Of a stretch of DNA of 64,000 nt, positions 34,472-45,456 are shown one piece after another. Position 1 is the stretch's first letter; each line of letters begins with the position of its first letter. The stretch comes from Epiperipatus broadwayi (taxonomy: Eukaryota > Onychophora > Udeonychophora > Euonychophora > Peripatidae). Location: positions 188,001 through 252,000 of the forward strand of contig JAQFVV010006722.1 in assembly GCA_028023455.1 (NCBI GenBank), written 5' to 3'. A program made the translations under genes and the position numbers. Below the pieces are notes generated by a model, which was given only the letters and a program-made list of their open reading frames with translations, did not search any database and was not told where the DNA came from.

Positions 34472-34903
34472 ATTTATCTCTTTCATATGTATGTGGTCTA
34501 TGTATTGGTCATATAAGATTGAGTGGATAGCTGTAGGAAGCTTTAAAGTCTGAGTTTAAATCCCTTCTAATTAGAGAGTTAATATAAAACTGCATAAAAT
34601 TTGAAAAAATTACAGAAAACATGTTAGATTAAGATATGTCACACAAGATAAAAGATTTGTGAGCATAGTAAAACAAATATCATAACAGAATTTAATAAAT
34701 ACTGATTATAAAAAAGTTTATAATTTGTTTATAAATAAACAATTAAAGAATAAAGATAAATCATATTTCCCATCCCAACTGAAAGCAGCATCTTATTCAC
34801 AGATGCAATTTTCTTCAGATAGTATTGCTACCCATTGCAAGTCAGAATAATTAATGAATGCATGAAGGTCTGTGCATAGAATCTCTATTTAGTGCATCTA
34901 CTT

Positions 34904-34958
34904 ATTCAATATCACCAGACTAGTTTCTAGATGTGACTTTCATCAGTGAGAACCCTTA
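34904..34958 (-). ncRNA. Hammerhead-ribozyme-like motif, family A copy A3
   Basis: On the minus strand CACTGATGA and GAAACTAGTC are both intact, so the catalytic boxes and the GTC cleavage triplet are complete. Stem II is short and weak (AAGTCACATCTA). Stem I pairs TCA with TGG next to the core but loses pairing further out. Confidence 0.55.
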
Positions 34959-35355
34959 AATCTGAGAGCATTGCACATAGATCTTAGGATCTAAGGCAAC
35001 CCTCAACAGCCTTCTTTTAAATTTTTAGTTAACAATAAAGCTCAATGTCCAAATGAAAACACAATAATGTTTTCAATCCAAGCTCATTTATTTGTATAGT
35101 CATGTAGATATGAACTCTATTCAAAATCTATACATTTTGGTGTCTTTCATTTTTTATTAACCACAGTCACCATTATCCTATTTGGCAGGATTGGTGTTAA
35201 ACCACTAAACATCATATGATTACCAATCCTTATGCTTATACAAGCTGTTATAACAGAGGCAAAACTCTCCATGTAATAGTTCCACCCAATGCAAACCAGA
35301 GTAATCAATAGATGCAAGAAGGTTTGCACATAAAATCCCTACGTTGTGCTTACTC

Positions 35356-35414
35356 ATCCAATATCCCCAGACTAATTTCTAGCTTGTGGTTTTTATCAGT
35401 GAGGAGTCTTGTAC
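35356..35414 (-). ncRNA. Hammerhead-like motif with one core change, family A copy A4
   Basis: The minus strand has CTGATAA (one change from CTGATGA), a stem II pair around ACCACAAGCT, GAAA followed by TTAGTC, and a full two-part stem I. The inner stem is TCCTCA with TGGGGA; the outer stem is weakened on one side (the 3' side TTGGAT is intact). The G-to-A core change is expected to inactivate it. Confidence 0.55.
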
Positions 35415-35835
35415 TTGAGAGCTTGTGTAAGCATAGAGAATAGTGATCATGTAACATCTTATTCACTTGTTTTTTTTTATAGTCAGCATAATGACAGATA
35501 TCTGATCAATTCAGATTAAATTATTGCCTTTACCTTTTAGCTAATAGTATCTAGATATATCTATTTGTTAATCATCTAGTTGTATTTTAAGAGAGTCAGC
35601 CAACTAAAAGAAAAATTCGATACTTAATTAATGATCTGAAAATGTTTAAAAGTTTTGCTCATTCAAATCCCACTTCAAAAATAAAGTAACTGATGTATTC
35701 TTTTATTTAAATAAATAATAAATTTCAAAAATATCTAAAATCATTAAGAATATTACAAAAACATTAAATAATGTGTCAAAATAATGCTAAAACTCAAATA
35801 AATAAGAAGTTATTTACAAAAATAAATTATTTTTG

Positions 35836-35948
35836 TCAAGAGTCGTTAGCCGATAGGTCATCGCAGCCGCATTGCAAGCAAGTAATTGGTTGCAGGCGGT
35901 TGTGGGATCGCGTCCCGGCCGATGCTATGACGTAGGAAAAAAAAAAAG
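35836..35948 (+). mobile_element. tRNA-derived SINE copy 5 (long head)
   Basis: This starts TCAAGAGTCGTTAGCCGATAGG and has an anticodon loop ATTGCAA, the extended variable region (AAGTAATTGGTTGCAGG), a T arm TTGTGGGATCGCGTCCC, and tail GATGCTATGACG with a long A-run. No clear target-site duplication was found. It is a close relative of copies 2, 6 and 8. Confidence 0.8.
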
Positions 35949-36321
35949 ATTGTTAAAACTAGAAAAAAATTGTTGAAAGAAAATTTTCTTACTAGTAATG
36001 AAACAAAATTATATGTGTTGTGAAATATATTATTAATGCAATTAAATAATTGACAAATCAAGAGGAATAATATATATAAACTTATATATTTAACACCTAA
36101 CATATTAATAGTTAAGCTTTTAATGTTTATATATTATATACATATGCTGATAACAAAAATATTTCAGCACTACTTTTAACTTTCCTTTAAATGGCTTTTG
36201 TGTCTTATAGTATTAACTATTTGCTATACCAACTATTTCCTTTCTACAATATCTATATTTATGTTTCTTTTATTCCAACATTTAAAACTGTTCATATACA
36301 AGTCTTTTGCAAGATAATTTT

Positions 36322-36729
36322 GTACTTAAGTATTAGTTCGGCAGTGAAATTTTAATCTTAATTAAAATCATTATGATTATTCATGATTGCTAAATATTTG
36401 ATAGTACATTTTATTTATTTAATTAAATAAATTTAACTTTCAAAGAGAAATTATTGACGATCTCTAGAGTGTTTTTTTTATTATCTACTATACGTTTCTT
36501 ATTAATTTCTAATTATTACTGACCTGCTTTAAAGATAGCTATGTTTTGCCAGTTAATAAATTGACATTATACAAAAAGTGGATTGTTATTTACAACTTTC
36601 TTTAAAATGATTCTTTAAATCTTTGAAAGTTAAATTTATTTAATTAATTAAATAAAACGTACTATCAAATATTTAGTAATCATAGGCAAAGACTACAATT
36701 TCATAGCCGCTGGACTAATACGTAAGTAT
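36322..36729. mobile_element. MITE-like long inverted repeat (about 410 bp)
   Basis: The left arm 36322-36445 and right arm 36612-36729 are inverted. The arms share TACTTAAGTATTAGT (right: TACTTACGTATTAGT on the other strand), GGCAGTGAAATT or GGCTATGAAATT, TTGATAGTAC, and ATAAATTTAACTTTCAAAG. The spacer is about 165 bp with no coding content. The target-site duplication is not clear. It is probably a nonautonomous foldback DNA element. Confidence 0.7.
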
Positions 36730-38189
<1,460 letters not shown>

Positions 38190-38299
38190 GCTTGAATTTG
38201 AAATATAATTTTAAAGCAATGTACAGTTATCATAGTAAATCCAGATTATTTTCTAAATATTGGTTATATTTAAATACAAATGCAGTATATATATTTAAG

Positions 38300-38590
38300 C
38301 TAGATGTAATTAGAAGGAATTTGAACCCAGACTTTCATACTCCCTTAAGTCATCCACTTCATCTTATACAAACAATATGCATGACCGCATACATGTGAAA
38401 AAGATAAATGATCACCAATATAGTATTTCATGCTGGACCAGCACTCAAAAGTCAGTCCAGATCATCTTCCATACCCATATATATAATCAATACTTGGTTT
38501 ATATTAAGATAGCACATCTTCCAATTTTAATGGACAGGCTTCAATCTTCTCCAGTATCCATCTCTTTAGCTATCCATCTTGGTTAGTAAA
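38300..38590 (-). mobile_element. Family B repeat, copy B4 (single arm)
   Basis: A full single arm on the minus strand runs from a 5' part (GAGAAGATTGAAGCCTG, then CTTAATATAAACC) through the hammerhead-like motif to ATTTATCTTTTTCACATG. It ends in a B-box-like GGGTTCAAATTCC at 38320-38335. No opposite arm is seen. Confidence 0.65.
38410..38463 (-). ncRNA. Hammerhead-like motif, core decayed, family B copy B4
   Basis: Stem II (GTGCTGG/CCAGCAT), GAAA, TTGGTGATC and the upstream GATCTGGAC partner are kept. The CTGATGA box is changed to CTTTTGA. Inactive by expectation. Confidence 0.5.
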
Positions 38591-39278
38591 TAAGTATCTG
38601 ATTATTATTAACTAGATGGCAACAGACCCATATTAATCAAATAAGTGTTCATACACTGACTTTAGAAACAAAACTATGATTATATGATGCAAGGCTTTAC
38701 TATTGATGAAAATGGTAATATTATATTTATAAATTATCACAGCAGTATATATTACATGGAAGCTCTGGAATTAAAAAGTTTATTAACATACTTTGTTAGT
38801 CACAAGGTTACCTAATATGTTATTATCACTACTTGGTCATATCATTTTATTTTTGAGTAATCTTTAATTAAAGATAACAAGTCATTTTATTTTCTTTGGG
38901 GAGGAGGGGGATTATTTTACACATAGTTATTAAGAAGGTGGCAAGCAATAGTAAATTCTGCCCAATGATAATCCAAAGTTATCACTTGGTCATGATGCCT
39001 TATTGTTTAAATACTTCAACTTGATTTGGCATATAATGACTTTAAATGGCATGTGCAATTAAGAGTGGTGATTGAATTGTGGACTATAAAACTCAAGATC
39101 CATTGATCATAGCATAGTTTACCTTTTCCAATGTCTTCATCTTTTTTTGAACTTTTAAACAAGAATATCATTTGATCATTTATTTTTTATGTTTTAACTA
39201 TTCTAAGAATGAGTTGTTGTTTTTTATTTTGAACTCTATGTAGTCCGATGCATTGATAAAAGGGCAGAATCTTAAGCT
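38591..39278. other. AT-rich stretch, no supported gene
   Basis: There is a G-rich patch near 38898-38912 (GGGGAGGAGGGGG). Nothing else was identified. Confidence 0.35.
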
Positions 39279-39384
39279 CAAGCATTGTTAGCCGAGAGGT
39301 CATCGCAGCTGCCTTGCAAGCAAGTAGTTGGTTGCAGACGGTTATGGTTTCGCGTCCCGGCCGATGCTATGACATATGAAAAAA
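39279..39384 (+). mobile_element. tRNA-derived SINE copy 6 (long head)
   Basis: This starts TCAAGCATTGTTAGCCGAG and has D-arm GCCGAGAGGTCA, an anticodon arm with loop CTTGCAA (TGC), the extended region AAGTAGTTGGTTGCAGAC, a T-arm GGTTTCGCGTCCC and tail GATGCTATGACATATG plus A-run. It is among the best preserved long-subfamily copies. Confidence 0.85.
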
Positions 39385-40259
39385 AGAACTATGGAACTTT
39401 GCTACTTCTGATGCTTGAATTTTTTATAAACTTCTGGGCACTAAAATCTTTTCCTTCTTAATATTATTTACACTTAATATTCATACATTAATAAATAATA
39501 AAAAAGTTAATCATGTGTCCTTCACGGACTGATCCATTATTCTCTAGTTCTCGAGTTCTACTAGAACAATGTATTTAACCAGCGCAAGGCTTTAATTTTT
39601 TTAAAATATATAAATAGAGAGAGAGAGTATAAAACTTTTCTATTGAATTTAGTAAATAATACCATTTTGAAATATTATTCAATGACATCATAATTCAATT
39701 TAAGAAAGTATTTGCTATACATTCAAGTCAATTTCATCGGAATAAAAAGTACGTAGATGGCACTAGTATAAACATTGTATGTGTATGTATAAAATAAACG
39801 TGAAAACGATATCTATTAAAATGTTTTGGCAAACATTAATTATTTTAATTTTAAATCATTGATTCCCAAGGCTATTTTTTTGTCGTTAGAATTTTTTTTA
39901 AATAAATGAACTTTTCAAAATGTCATATCTCAATTAAATATGATCTTATCAAGAATGACAGTTGTAGGTCAATAACGATTGTATTTAAAATATGCCAACA
40001 TGTACAACGTCTAAAATAAAGATTTAAAATATTGCTGATTTTGCTTATATTTTATAATAAAAATAAATTTTATCTAATAAATATTTAAAACACTAATATA
40101 AAATAGCCAGAAGAATTATAATAGTACATATATTTTATTGTAACGGAAAAAAGATTGTATTTAGAAGAGCGAAGAAAGAGATAGCAGAATTATAGATTTC
40201 AGAGATTGATTCCCAAATAATGCAAGCATAAATAAATTTCAGTTTCATCATTTGAAGAA
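39385..40259. other. AT-rich stretch, no supported gene
   Basis: No recognisable feature was seen. It may include the 5' end of the LINE that begins below. Confidence 0.35.
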
Positions 40260-40702
40260 AATTGTTGCAGCTCTAATCGTTTCATTATTATTTAATACGT
40301 TCCTTAGTAGTATATACGTTGATGTTTTAGCAATTACCGAAACAAAATTTAATCACCGTACTAATAAATATTTTTAAGATATCAACTGACTATTATATAG
40401 CTATCTTTTTTTAAAAAAATACTTCTGCAAGACGTGTTGTCATTTTAATCAATAAAGAAAAAATATCTGGATCAATAACTATATTAAAAACAATAAAAAC
40501 ATATTTATTGATATGGCAGCTCAAATATCAAAATATTCATCTGTACATATTATTTGTTCCAGAAAGAAAGACATCTGGGAAATGGATGATTATAACTTCC
40601 AACTGCGCATTCCCCAAGAGAATCAAATCAACTATTATTATTTCAGGATATGGACACGCCAGTAAAATATTTTCCAAAAAGCTCATACTCATTTTTAAAT
40701 AG
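40260..40702 (+). pseudogene. LINE endonuclease relic
   Basis: The plus strand reads DVLAITETKFNHRTN near 40320, which is the D-x-hydrophobic-AITET motif of AP-type endonucleases in non-LTR elements. Near 40430 it reads RRVVILINKEKISGSI, the GVAILI strand. Next comes a frame of 64 codons whose alternatives include KYQNIHLYILFVPER (the I..VYxP segment). Frameshifts and stops are present. The same element probably continues into the RT relic at 41600-42560, after a SINE and a MITE-like hairpin that broke it. Confidence 0.65.
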
Positions 40703-40770
40703 CAGTATATTATAATGATTGACCACATTATTTTTTCATCTAATCTTTGGCTAAATCCTATATTAATTAC

Positions 40771-40878
40771 CTTTTTTTTTTTTTATGTATCAAAGCATCG
40801 TAAAGGAAGCAAATCCGTGAACCTGGGACAACTGCTTGTAAGGCAGCTGTGCTGACCACTCGGCCACCAATGCTTGAC
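40771..40878 (-). mobile_element. tRNA-derived SINE copy 7 (TAC anticodon loop)
   Basis: On the minus strand it starts CAAGCATTGGTGGCCGAGTGG and has anticodon loop CTTACAA (TAC), a T-arm region (CAGGTTCACGGATTTG) and a terminal A-run (the T-run at 40771-40784). It is inserted inside a LINE relic. Confidence 0.8.
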
Positions 40879-40983
40879 ATAATTGGAGCAAATTTAACAC
40901 TGAACGTCATTAAAAAAAAACAAATTTTAAAGCATATATTAGGATAAATAACACAAAAACTCTGTCAGATAATGAAAACTATT

Positions 40984-41251
40984 CTTCATGTATAAACTGT
41001 GATAAAAGCAATAGCAAAAATTCAAAAAACATTAACCACTAAAATTATTTTTCCAAGCACTTTCGGTATTGTGTACCATGACATATTGAAACTTAACAGT
41101 TAATATTCCAATGCATTGAAATATGAACTCTTCAGTTTCAATATAGTGCCATGATTCTCATACATGGTACCAAAAGTTCTTGATCAAACTGTTTTAGTGG
41201 TTGATGTTTTCTGAATTTTTGCTACTCTATTTATCACAGTTTATACATGAA
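40984..41251. mobile_element. MITE-like hairpin inside a LINE relic
   Basis: Inverted arms of about 110 bp: TTCATGTATAAACTGTGATAAA at the left end pairs with TTTATCACAGTTTATACATGAA at the right end. Pairs GCAAAAATTC, AACCACTAAAA and CATATTGAAACT recur in the opposite arm. The loop is short. No coding capacity was seen. The outermost 22 bp are a perfect inverted match, so it is fairly young. Confidence 0.75.
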
Positions 41252-41599
41252 TAATAATATGTTAGAATAAAAAACAACCATTTAATTTGCAATTAAATAC
41301 ACATGACTTATCAAAAATCATTATTAATGACTTTGATTTAAGTATGTCAGTTAACATATATTCAATAAAAAAAATTATGAGATTTTTATAAATTACCAAT
41401 CAAATCATCTATGAAAAATAATTAAAACATATTCCATCAAAACATGCAAGGTATCTTATGGAAGAAATCTTTGACACACTCTAAAAAATTCCTATAATAA
41501 ATTATATGAAATTGTTTAAGAAGATGTAAAGACATTTAAATTCATAAACAGAATTAGATTATTTAATACGCTAAACTTTGTAACTTTGAAATATGCCCA

Positions 41600-42560
41600 G
41601 ATATGATCATTTTACCAGAAAAGTATTCACACACAAAAAACAAAATGGTAACATTCTAATTGGAAGTTGAGTCAGTCATGCAATTTAAAAATATTTCAAA
41701 CATCTATATCACATTAATAATCTATCATTACAAGATTGGTTAAAAAAAACTCAGATTCTCCACAAACTTTTTTGATTCAATTGAAAATGCGATTAAACAA
41801 ATAGACAAACTAAAACCTGCAATAACATCCGAATTTTCAAATATTATATCTTGGTTATATAAATCTTTTGAAGTACCTAATAACTAATCATTTGACAAGT
41901 ATCTTCAAAATCCTTAACTATTAACTTTGTGAATAGAACATCTATTAACAAGTAATTATTATTTATTTTGATGAATAATTCATTTATGATTCAATTAAAG
42001 TCAATAACTGTTGTAAAATATACATGCTAAATTATTAGCTATAATATTATTAGATAAAGCCAATCTTTTTAACAAATAAATTACCACTGATCCATTATTC
42101 CATTTTTGGAAGATACAATCATTATGTACTATTGGCATGCCACAAGTTTGAAACACATAGAACAAAATTGTCTGTCACATACAATCATAGTAAGGATTGA
42201 TTTTAAAAATGCATTTGACCTTGTTAACTGTAATTATTTAACCAAAGTGATATCCAATATTATCCAAAAAAAATCCAACATGCATATATGGATTAATAAA
42301 TTATATAAAAAAATATATCAGAAGCAACAAACAAAAAACTTCATAAGACTCTCACCAATATTTCAAATAATGAAAGACATTGCTAAAGGATTTCCTCTTT
42401 GTCTTATTTTATTTGCTATCATCATAAGTTTATTTTTATGAGAGGTCAGTGGTCTTATTTTTGGAGAATTTGTCTCACACCTAGGAAGAAAAATAAATAT
42501 ACTTATCTATATCAGTAATTTTGTGATAATTACTAGAGAAATTACTAACATTTTTATTAC
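41600..42560 (+). pseudogene. LINE reverse transcriptase relic
   Basis: The 111-codon frame (42106-42441) contains VRIDFKNAFDLVNCNYL, the RT motif A (D..KAFD.V....L), and AKGFPLCLILFAI, the motif (QG.PLSP.LF) with changes. The next frame has ILIYISNFVIITREI, the place of YADD (catalytic residues lost). Upstream, degenerate segments such as IKQIDKLKPAITSEFSN and SWLYKSFE resemble the RT entry region. The element is dead and 5' separated from its endonuclease. Confidence 0.7.
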
Positions 42561-43024
42561 TGAGAAATGCTTAGGAAATTTTTTCAAGAACAACTAGGTC
42601 ATCAGGAGACAAATCTTCAGTATAGCAAATATTCACAGTAATAACTATTACATCAATGACTGCTTGGTATTCCAGTATGTACTTCAATGACCAAAAGCAA
42701 TTTAAGAATTAATAAATACCCTAACCATAACTTTAACACTACCCTTAACCTGAACTAAATTTTTAACTTTCAATCTGATTAAATGCCACTTGAAAACAAA
42801 ACTAAAATAATTCTATTCTTAAATGCATACTATGCATCTTGAAGTTGCATGACACTCTTGGATTAGCTGAAGTTAAATCATTTTTGTCAATTTTCAAAAG
42901 TTAAGTTCTTTAGAAAAATATGACATCAATATCCATAACTGTCAGCCATAAGATAAAATTAGCAAAAACATATTGTGTCAGATGGAGACTAGTGTATTTA
43001 GACATAAGAAATCAGATAATATAA
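42561..43024. other. Possible LINE continuation, not resolved
   Basis: Sequence after the RT relic has no recognisable domain. There is a short telomere-like run (CCCTAACCATAACTTTAAC and CCCTTAACC) near 42718-42750, too degenerate and short to call. Confidence 0.3.
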
Positions 43025-43260
43025 CATAACTCAATTATTAAACAAGGCAAAACTCTCTCCATACAGTAGTGCCACCCTGTGCCAACCAGAGTAATCAACG
43101 AATGCCAGAAGGCTTGTGCATAAAATTCCTATCTAGTGCCTACTCATCCAATATCCCCAGACTAAATTCTGGCTTGTGGCCTTCATCAGTGAGGAGCCTT
43201 GGATCTGAGAGCACTGCACCTATTATACAGAAATCCATCAATAATGATTTATCCTAAGAT
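43025..43260 (-). repeat. Family A repeat, copy A5
   Basis: A minus-oriented single copy runs from GGCAAAACTCTCTCC at the left, through AGTGCCACC, GAGTAATCAACG, CCTACTCATCCAATATCCCC, GGCTTGTGGCC and TCATCAGTGAGGAGCC, to GAGAGCACTGCACC at the right. It is the best-preserved family A copy outside the 49-kb palindrome. Confidence 0.75.
43146..43204 (-). ncRNA. Hammerhead-ribozyme-like motif, family A copy A5
   Basis: The minus strand shows a complete type-I architecture. Stem I outer is ATCCAA with TTGGAT (6 bp), with an internal loop GGC/TA. Stem I inner is TCCTCA with TGGGGA (6 bp, one T-G wobble). The CTGATGA box is intact. Stem II is GGC/GCC with loop CACAA, flanked by an A-A mismatch. The GAAA box is GAAT here (GAAA in copies A1, A3 and 49260). 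The cleavage triplet is GTC (TTTAGTC). The A-to-T change in GAAA probably weakens it, but the fold is well preserved. Confidence 0.7.
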
Positions 43261-43866
43261 TCATTCATAATTCCAATTGGAAATTCACTCATTCATAGAA
43301 ATATTAAAAAATGTGTTTTTGGATTAATCATTACACATATAGACATTAAATTTTTATATTGGATGTTCTGAAGTATAACATTTCTCAACAAGATTTATAA
43401 ATGGTCTTTTGACACAATTTGTAAATTTTATGTGGATCAGATAAAGAAACTTTTCTACATATTATTGGTCATTTTAACTTAAGGTCAAATCTAATTCTTT
43501 CCAATAACCCATTAAGAAAACTTTTGACATCATTTGATGGGTGACAAAAGAACAATATAAATCACATTATCACTTCTGTGATTTACCTGGGTGATATGAC
43601 ATAAATCAATTTTCAAAAACAAAAAAAATATTATTATTTTCAATAGGTGTATGAATATTGATGACAGTAGTATTACAGAGAATCTACAAAAAAATTATAA
43701 TGTGATCACAGGGATTATTTGATTTATGGGTGCAATCATGAATAAAATAAAATGCAGATTTACAATTTCACCATCATCAATGAAGACTTGTTTTCTAAGT
43801 AGTAATACATATAAATGCTTATATTGAGAGTAATACATGAAGAATAATGACTAGCAAATTTACAGA

Positions 43867-44097
43867 GTGACTCAGCATAAACATTTTTACAATAAAACTA
43901 AAACCAAACAGAAAGCCAATATCTTTGTTGAGCATGAAAAAACAATAGGGCATATATTCGAACCCACATCTGCTAACATCATTTGCTCAGAAAGACACAA
44001 TGCTAAACGCAAGATCAGAGAAGCATTATATATAGAAAGTGATTCCAAGTCCATCAATCAAAGAAAAGCCTGCTTTGCCTTATGCCAAAAATGGTAG
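43867..44097 (+). pseudogene. Penelope-like element C-terminal GIY-YIG end, truncated
   Basis: The 76-codon frame carries IFVEHEKTIGHIFEP, then IICSERHNAKRKIREALYIESDSKSINQRKACF. It matches the last third of the PLE frame at 11442-12215 (FLEHSKKTGHLFEP and KRKIREAYYI, then SINRHDTCF), including the HxxxxxH pair and the catalytic-position glutamate. The first GIY and YIG strands are missing. The non-coding tail at 44158-44205 also matches that copy. It is a 5'-truncated insertion of a related but distinct element. Confidence 0.75.
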
Positions 44098-44205
44098 TTA
44101 AAATTTGCATTATTTTGCATAAATATTCCTTCTACCAATACAGTTTCTAACAAAATAGTAGCTATGAATATAAGAGCAAGAAATCTCTCGAAAGGTTAGC
44201 TAAAA

Positions 44206-45400
44206 TAGTATTTTATACTTGCTTTCGATTATATATATTGGCTTCATTATCTGTGTGTGCAGCACATATGTATATAGTACTGTCTTTTCTAAGGGTAATA
44301 TGTAAAGTTTTGATTTTAAATATATAACAATTTTTTACTTGATATGTATAAATTATAGTAGAAAAAAATTAGGTTTTAAAAATACTAAAAATAAAATAAT
44401 TGTGATTAAAAATAAGTTGTTGAATAGCACTAACAAAATAATTAAATGCTTTCTGGAATTCATAAAAAGGCTGATTATCAGAAATGGCAATGCTAGAGCC
44501 ATAATTCATGGACTTTGGGCTTCAGAATTGGCCACTTTATTACTAAACTAAATCATCCAAAACAGAATAACACTGAAATTGACAAATAAACAGATATTTT
44601 CAAGTCATGATATATTAAATGCTAAAAAGCATTTAGCTTTCTGATATAAAAAATATTTTAGATATCATAAAATACAAATACTCAGTCTTGAAACTATTGT
44701 CATTAATAAATATTCTGATGCTGATATTGCAGCTATTAGCAAGAAGACTGATTCATGTCTTATTTTGTTATTTTTCTACATGTGAGATAAATCAATATTC
44801 ATAGATTCATTATAGTTCCTTTACCAGTAAGTTTTAAAACATCATATTATAGTTGTATTTTTGATTAATGGTCATCACATTAATCCTCTTTTGTCCAACT
44901 CTGATTATCTTGGAATTTCCATCTCCTCAATTAAAAGTAATTAAATATATATTTACAGATTAATACTGCCTTGATTAACTACTTTAACAATGATGATTGT
45001 CCCAAACAATGTAAACATGCTTAGGAAATATTCAGCTATCTGAAAAAATATCTAAGATCCAACAAGATTTGAATTTAAAGTCATAACCATGACTTGAATG
45101 TTCTGATAACTATACCATTAGTTCTTTCAGAAATATTTTGTTTATCACATAACTATCATAATTATTAATTGAAGTGCTCATTCTAAAAGTACTATGTTAG
45201 AGCATATTTTATGTTGATTGGCAATTGGTGAATGTTATTTTAACTCAGTGTATGGCCTTTCTGAAATGTATCTTTTGCAATTGTGCAAGTAGCACAAATA
45301 CACAGATTCTCACACTTAGATTGGCTATGCTCCTGGTTATAATAACAACATTTTGAAGTTTGTATTAATTTAAAACAGCTTGTATAACTTTCTACACAGA
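44206..45400. other. AT-rich stretch, no supported gene
   Basis: A 70-codon frame at 44339-44551 has a lysine/asparagine-rich product with NARAIIHGLWASELATLL. I do not recognise it. No RNA gene was seen. Confidence 0.35.
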
Positions 45401-45407
45401 TCAATCA

Positions 45408-45447
<40 letters not shown>

Positions 45448-45456
45448 TGATTATCG
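45401..45456. repeat. (AT)n microsatellite inside a perfect palindrome
   Basis: ATCACTATATTAT flanks the left of about 30 bp of AT, and ATAATATAGTGAT flanks the right. The whole block is a long self-complementary hairpin of around 56 bp. Confidence 0.8.

Larger units (their letters stand above)
33925..34570. mobile_element. Family B composite palindrome, copies B2 (minus) and B3 (plus)
   Basis: The left arm (33925-34190) and right arm (34320-34570) are inverted family B copies, each with a hammerhead-like motif. A central segment of about 100 bp (CCTATGCATGAGG ... GGTCAACATGGG ... TTGGCATCAACAAGG) separates them. The same centre, in the opposite orientation, lies at 54733-54825 between two family B arms, so this is one mobile unit and not a chance pairing. 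The outer ends read AGGGATTTGAACTC and GAGTTTAAATCCCTT, each B-box-like. Confidence 0.75.
34770..35460 (-). repeat. Family A tandem pair, copies A3 and A4
   Basis: Two family A copies lie in the same (minus) orientation. Their GAAA...AGTC blocks start at 34918 and 35370, a spacing of 452 bp. Shared landmarks are CATCTTATTCAC (34788 and 35456), TCAATATC or CCAATATCCCC, CTAGTTTCTAG, and ATCAGTGAG. Direct tandem copies each carrying a hammerhead-like motif are how retrozyme-type elements are arranged. The intervening 180 bp is AT-rich and includes the family's distal part (GTTAAACCACTAAACATC). Confidence 0.65.

Noticed and set aside
42718-42755. Interstitial telomere-like repeat (CCCTAAC, CCCTTAACC)
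   Set aside because: Only a few degenerate units; too short to be distinguished from chance.
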